Notes under the pieces: model-generated
What the model saw: the letters and a program-made list of their open reading frames with translations, nothing else
Database searches by the model: none
What the model was told of the DNA's origin: nothing
Shown: piece by piece, positions 42,201-48,200 of the stretch
Layout: each line of letters opens with the position of its first letter
How positions within the stretch are numbered: position 1 is the first letter of the stretch
Translations under genes and position numbers: made by a program
Assembly: GCA_037951105.1 (NCBI GenBank)
Contig: JBAMJV010008442.1
Location: 31,904 to 95,903 of the forward strand
Length of the DNA: 64,000 bases
Direction: 5' to 3'
Origin: Echinarachnius parma
Taxonomy: Eukaryota; Echinodermata; Echinoidea; Clypeasteroida; Echinarachniidae

Positions 42201-45200
42201 TTGTGGGCTCTTGGGGCATTTAGAGGGACAACTTGCTGTGACGTGCAATTTTTAAATCATTTTGTGTGTGTTTGTTTTTTTTTTTTTTTTTGTTTGTTTT
42301 TTTTTGGGGGGGGGTATCGCATGATCTTTCAAGGACTCTTCAATGATTTTGAGGGTCCTTTAATGATTTTCCGGGGCTCTTGGGGGCATTCAGGGGGCTA
42401 ATTTGTCCTGATGCCTAATTCATAATCACATTTGAGGGCTCTTTAATGATGTTCTGGGCTCTTTGGGCATTTAGGGGGATAGGTTGCCAATTACGCCTAA
42501 TTTATTTATTCATTTTATTTATTTTTATTTTTATTTTTTTTGGGGGGGGGGTATTTCATTATTTTTCAGGGGCTCTTTGGGGCATTCAGGGGGCAAAGTT
42601 GCCCTGTCCCTAAATGTCTCATTATTTGGGGCATTTAGAGGGCTAAATTGCCCTGATTCCCCCATACATTCTTATCACTGGTATAGACAGGTGGGTGGCA
42701 AGGGGGGTAAACAAGTCAGAGGTGATTTACGGGAGGAGGATATGGACTGTAATTAGCCGTCGGCTCGGTACTTGCCGGTTCTTGGTGTCTACGAGTCTAC
42801 GAGGGGAAACTTCCCATAACTTGGCTATCTAGTACGTATAGGTATAAATCATGGACAAGACTCTGCATGTGCTTTATCCAAGAACTACTGAATCATTCCC
42901 AGTTAGACCAGTTTGGAAACTATATATGAATTATCAAAACAATTTTCTGTTCTTGTTAGTTTTTGGCGTCTACAAGTCTACGAAAGGAGACTTCCTATAA
43001 CTATACTACCTACATGAAGGTATAAATCATAGACAAGTCCCTGCATATATGTTACAGTTAACCACAGAACTACTGAATCATCCACAATTAGACCAGTTCC
43101 AAAACAATTCATAAATTATCTCATGAATTCCTAACACGGAGAGATTACAAACAATACCTGTGCTGGTTTTTAATTAAGGGAGAGTTTGCATTTGGGATCA
43201 CACTGTCAGAAAAAATGCATAAATTATCTTATGAATTCCAACATAGAAAGGGAGAGTTTGCATAATTTGAAAATACAGAAGGACGCTGTTCTTTGACAAC
43301 TTACAGTTAAATTACAGTTAAATTTCCAGTTAGAAATGTACAAAAATTACTTCAGTTCTAATCTGAACCAGTTTAAAAAACAGTTAAGATTTGTTTTGTT
43401 TTCCCTTTGAAATATAAATCTAAAAAGCTGAAGATCAGATTTTTAGTTGATAGCAGGCTTAATTGTGATAAACTGAACTTAAACTAACAGAATCAAAAAG
43501 AATAACTATTTAAAGAAATTCACCTCATAAAGTGTCTGGAATGCATTGTTGTCGGCTGGTGGGTACTTCCTGTCGTCAAAGTCTTCAATAACGGATGTAG
43601 CCTGTGCAGAGAGATCAAATGGAAGAGAATACATATATATTATTGTTAATTAGTTTTCTTTTCTCTAGATTTTTTTCATTAATCATTTCCATTAAAATTG
43701 TGCGACTTTTCCAAAAGATATTGCTATCAGTATCAGTAGGATATATTTTGATTTGATTTGATTTCTACATTTGTAACAAATAAATGAGAAAAAAATAAAT
43801 TATGAACATATTTTCTTACACACAATGCGTCTAAACTCTAAAGGTATTTATATTTTGGCTTTAGCATAACTGAAGCCCAAATTGATGTTAAATATTCTAA
43901 AATGCAACATTCTTCTAAATGTAAAATAAACTGTCAAAGTCGATTCCCCAAATTGTGTAAAATGAGTAATAATCAAAAACAGGAAGTTATCTGAACTCCA
44001 ATATTATTGTAATGATTCAATCTGATATGATGTGTATTTAAACGATCCCTTATAAAGACACCAGCTGAAAAGATAAATGTATCTCCCCCTCAAAAAGTAT
44101 CCCGACTAAAGAATAACTTCAAAAATAGAATATTACTCTGTTCAAAATTAACATCAGGCTAGTCTATCTGGAAGCAGATAAAATCCAACAAAAACTCTTA
44201 CTTGATGTCAAGGATGAATTTATTTCAAATTTTTGTTTACGTTATCACTAAGCAAAGGTTTAAGATTGAACTGGAGATTATCAGTGGGAAGGGGAGGAAA
44301 TCTACACGTTTTAGCTACTGACTCCCGCTGGCACCCCACTAAGATTCACACTTAAACCCATCCGGGATGGGAATTACTTCCAGGCATAATTGATCACTGT
44401 TTTGCCTATCAAATTGGCAACTCATAATGCCCCATTTCTTGCTATGATATAAATGTACAAAGTAATTGTTTAAAATTGAGATAAATAGAGTGAATCTAGG
44501 AAGAAGATGTTGAACTTCTCCACTTCTCTGAGAAAAGTTCTCTCAAATCATATCTCCATGCGGTTAGCATGAGGCAGGAAATCACCACTCATGGAGGGCT
44601 TGTTGACAAATAATCAGTAGAATAATTCATTTTTTTAATTAATGAGAATATAGCCTACAAGGTGTGATTTTGATATTTCTGTGCATTAGTTTTGTTTAAA
44701 ATGAATTTATTTCAACTCAATAATACTATACACTTCAGTTATGCTATAAATTTACTCTTTACCCAGTTGGCGAGTACATGTACATAATAAAAGCTATTTA
44801 AATCTAACCCTAAGTGGCCCAAAACCCGAATCTGGTGGCCAAACAACGAATAACTTTAGCAAGTCCATCATATTTGGGCAAGTAAATTCAAGCATCAATG
44901 TTACAATTATACTGGCCCAAAACTAGTTTTAGGAGGCCCTGGGCCTGGGCCAGCAGGTCAGTGCTAATCTTGAGACATGTATAGAAAACAGTGCAAGATG
45001 TTATTTTTATCAAAGCAGATTTCAAATTTGAAATGTCATGTATGTAATAATATTTTCCCTTTCTTCCATGTTATATTGCTACAAATAAGAATATATTTAC
45101 AACATATACAGGCTTGACATATATATCCTTTAAATATGAATTAATAATCTTAATTCAATTTGATAAGACTTTCAAAAAGTGAAACCATACAATTTCTGTA

Positions 45201-48200
45201 AATTAATGACTTATCATTCTTTAATCAAGTTTCTCAAAAGGTCAACGCTAAATTTGCAGCCTGCAGCAAATGCACTTAATTTTAAAACAGTACCACATGA
45301 CACCTTCATACAAGCTTGAAATATATATGTCATTGGTTGAGAAAGAGAAGGGCACTAAGTTCCTTTTTTGCTCTTCAGAGATAACCGTGTTTAAAGTTTG
45401 GTGGCCCAAAAGAAAAATGTACTGGCCTGAAAATTGTATTTCATGAGTAATCTATTTACTTTTCAAAATATCACTCTTTCCTGATCAAACATGTGTATAG
45501 ATGAAGCATGACATGTATGGAAGAAAACAAGATTTTTTATTATTTTGTCAACGTCGGGTTAAAAAATCTGCTTGCCCGATCGGGCCACCAAAATATTACT
45601 TTTATACATTTTTGCTGGCCCAAAGTGCGATTTCACTGGCCCCGGGCCAGCAGGCCAGTGTCCTGGTAATAGAAATGCAATTTAGCTCTCTTTTATTTTG
45701 TATGAATATTACCAAATTTAGAAATAATTATCCTCTTAAAAGTTGGCATCACATAGAGAAGGCTCACATAGAGAATATGGTGTGCAAAACTTCAATTTTG
45801 CAAAAAATCAACTTAACGCCCTCTCACTCTCACCCGAAGACATGTACAATATCACTGTACCATGTACATGTACGTAGTATACAATTTCAGATGTTAAATT
45901 ATGCAGGAAACCACATATCTCTTAAATCTCAGTTTGCAATTAACACTTGCTACTGAACTTGACCTTGAAATCATTCCATATTTCTATTTTAGATTGATTA
46001 AAGGTGTTGTCTGGAATTTGAATCCTCTCTAAAATACGAAAATACATTCATGAATTATTTGGTCTTTTGATCTGAAATCTTGAAGTCCTGTAAAATATTA
46101 AATTCTATCGGTGAAAATGTAAGTTTGAAAATATGAACTTGTAAATATTCAGTCTCCCTGCCATATTACTGTAAAGATTAAAATTTGTCAGAATATGTAA
46201 TGCAGTTAGGTTTGTTTGTAAGTAATTTTACTACGGATAATTTCATGCATTTTAATATTTAATTTGTTTTGAAAATTATACCAAAAATACAACTCTTACA
46301 CCCTCATCTGGCAACGTTTGTAATTCAAACCTTTACCCAGAACACTAGATCTAAATCTCTGCTGTCAGTGTGGATATCTTGTCATGAATATTTCACGAGA
46401 CGATAAGAACCCACACGGCATCAAACCACATGTTTCATATATGGACGTCTTGGTACAAGAGCATGCTCTCTATATAAATAAATCATCTTTTAACAGCTAT
46501 TATAAATTAGATTTGTGATTGCACAAATTCATATTCTTACGGGAATTACACTTGTAAGTCTATTTACTGCAGAATATCTTTTGTAACATTTAAGTGAATA
46601 TCAAGGGCATCGACAGCTTCTCAAAAATGTTGGGAGGAGGGCATCATGAGTGACCATTCCTGAGGAAGCGAATCGGGGGGGGGGGGGGGTTTGCATTATT
46701 TTTGTTTTACTTGATTGTGAAATCTGGCGAATACCTAACACAAAAATTGATATGATATGTACTTTTGTCTGCATGAGTGAGCAAGTCATGAATCAACAGT
46801 ATGTCTGTAAATAATCAGTGTTTCATCAGAAATTTTAATTTTTTCATTTATTCACTAGCATACCCAGGATTTTTTCAAGAGGGGGGAGGTTTATTTCGTC
46901 GGCCAAAATTTCTGAGGCCGAAGCATAGACCACTGGATGAGAGTCGTGAAAGGAGGGGTGGACTCAAGACCCGTTAGAAGTGGTTAAGGGGGGGGGGGGG
47001 GGTTGAACACCCCCCATTGGCCCCAAAACAGTCATTTTTTTCATCAAAGATGGGGGGGGGGGGGTTTAACCCCCAACCCCCCCCCCCCTGGGTACGCCTG
47101 TGAAACTAACTAATATTTTAAAAAGGAGTATCATCAAAATCGGCCCAGTTGTTGGTGGTGAGGGGGAAAGAGGACAAAACTTGAGAATTTAATCTAATGA
47201 TGGGAAGGCATGAAATAAACAGCAGAGGCACAGCTTGAAATTCACACTTGTAAACAAGCTGCCTCGTGGGATTTAATGACATGTTCACGATAATGCGCAA
47301 CCATCCACGGATCATGCAAACTACTTACAGCAATCCAGTTCTCCTTTCATACGAACCAAATTTTAACTGGATTTGTCCGGAATATGGTCAAATGAGTACC
47401 CTACATAAACATGTTTATGTGAATGATCCCATCAGGAGAAACCCCTATTAAAAATAGCAATCAATATCTACTGCTAATAAATTTCAACCGGATCGTCCGG
47501 AATTGAGTCAAATGAGTACCCTATGTATACTTATGAATGGTCCGATCAGGAGAAACTCCTATATATACTTATGAATGGTCTGATCAGGAGAAACTCCTAT
47601 GAAAAAAGTGATTAATTTCTACTGCTAATAAAGAGCAGGGGGGTGTTTCACAAAGATCCTTAGTTGATCTTAGCACTAAGATGGTCTTAAATATTATGGA
47701 AAGCCACTAGTGTCTTGAAACAGTTTTGTAAAAGTTATGTTGAAATGCATAAAATGTTGATTCAAATCATATATCAAAGAGATTCATGATCTTCACATAA
47801 AATTCATGAAATTTCTTTGATAATTAGAAAATATATATGATTTGAATCAACATTTTATGCATTTCAACATAACTTTTACAAAACTGTTTCAATACCCCAA
47901 TGGCTTTCCATATTATTTAAGACCATCTTAGTGCTAAGATCAACTTAGGATCTCTGTGAAACACCCCCCAGGAGGAATTAACTCTGATGAAACATTCTCA
48001 TTTGAAATCAAACAAAGTATTCTCTAGAGAAGTTGCAATTTAAACAGTCAAATGCTGTATGCCTAGAGAGCCTTGAGTACCAATGACCATCGACCTAATA
48101 ATTTCCCCATGAATGGCAGATGAAATGTGAGGTTGGTAACCATGGAAACCAGCAGTCTAAATGTTATGTGCTAATTTCCCCTCTATTTATCCAACTAATT

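Noticed and set aside
45501-45956. Plus-strand 151-codon open frame
   Set aside because: Its first half is the dispersed 'cttgcccgatcgggcc' repeat and the rest has no protein-like features.
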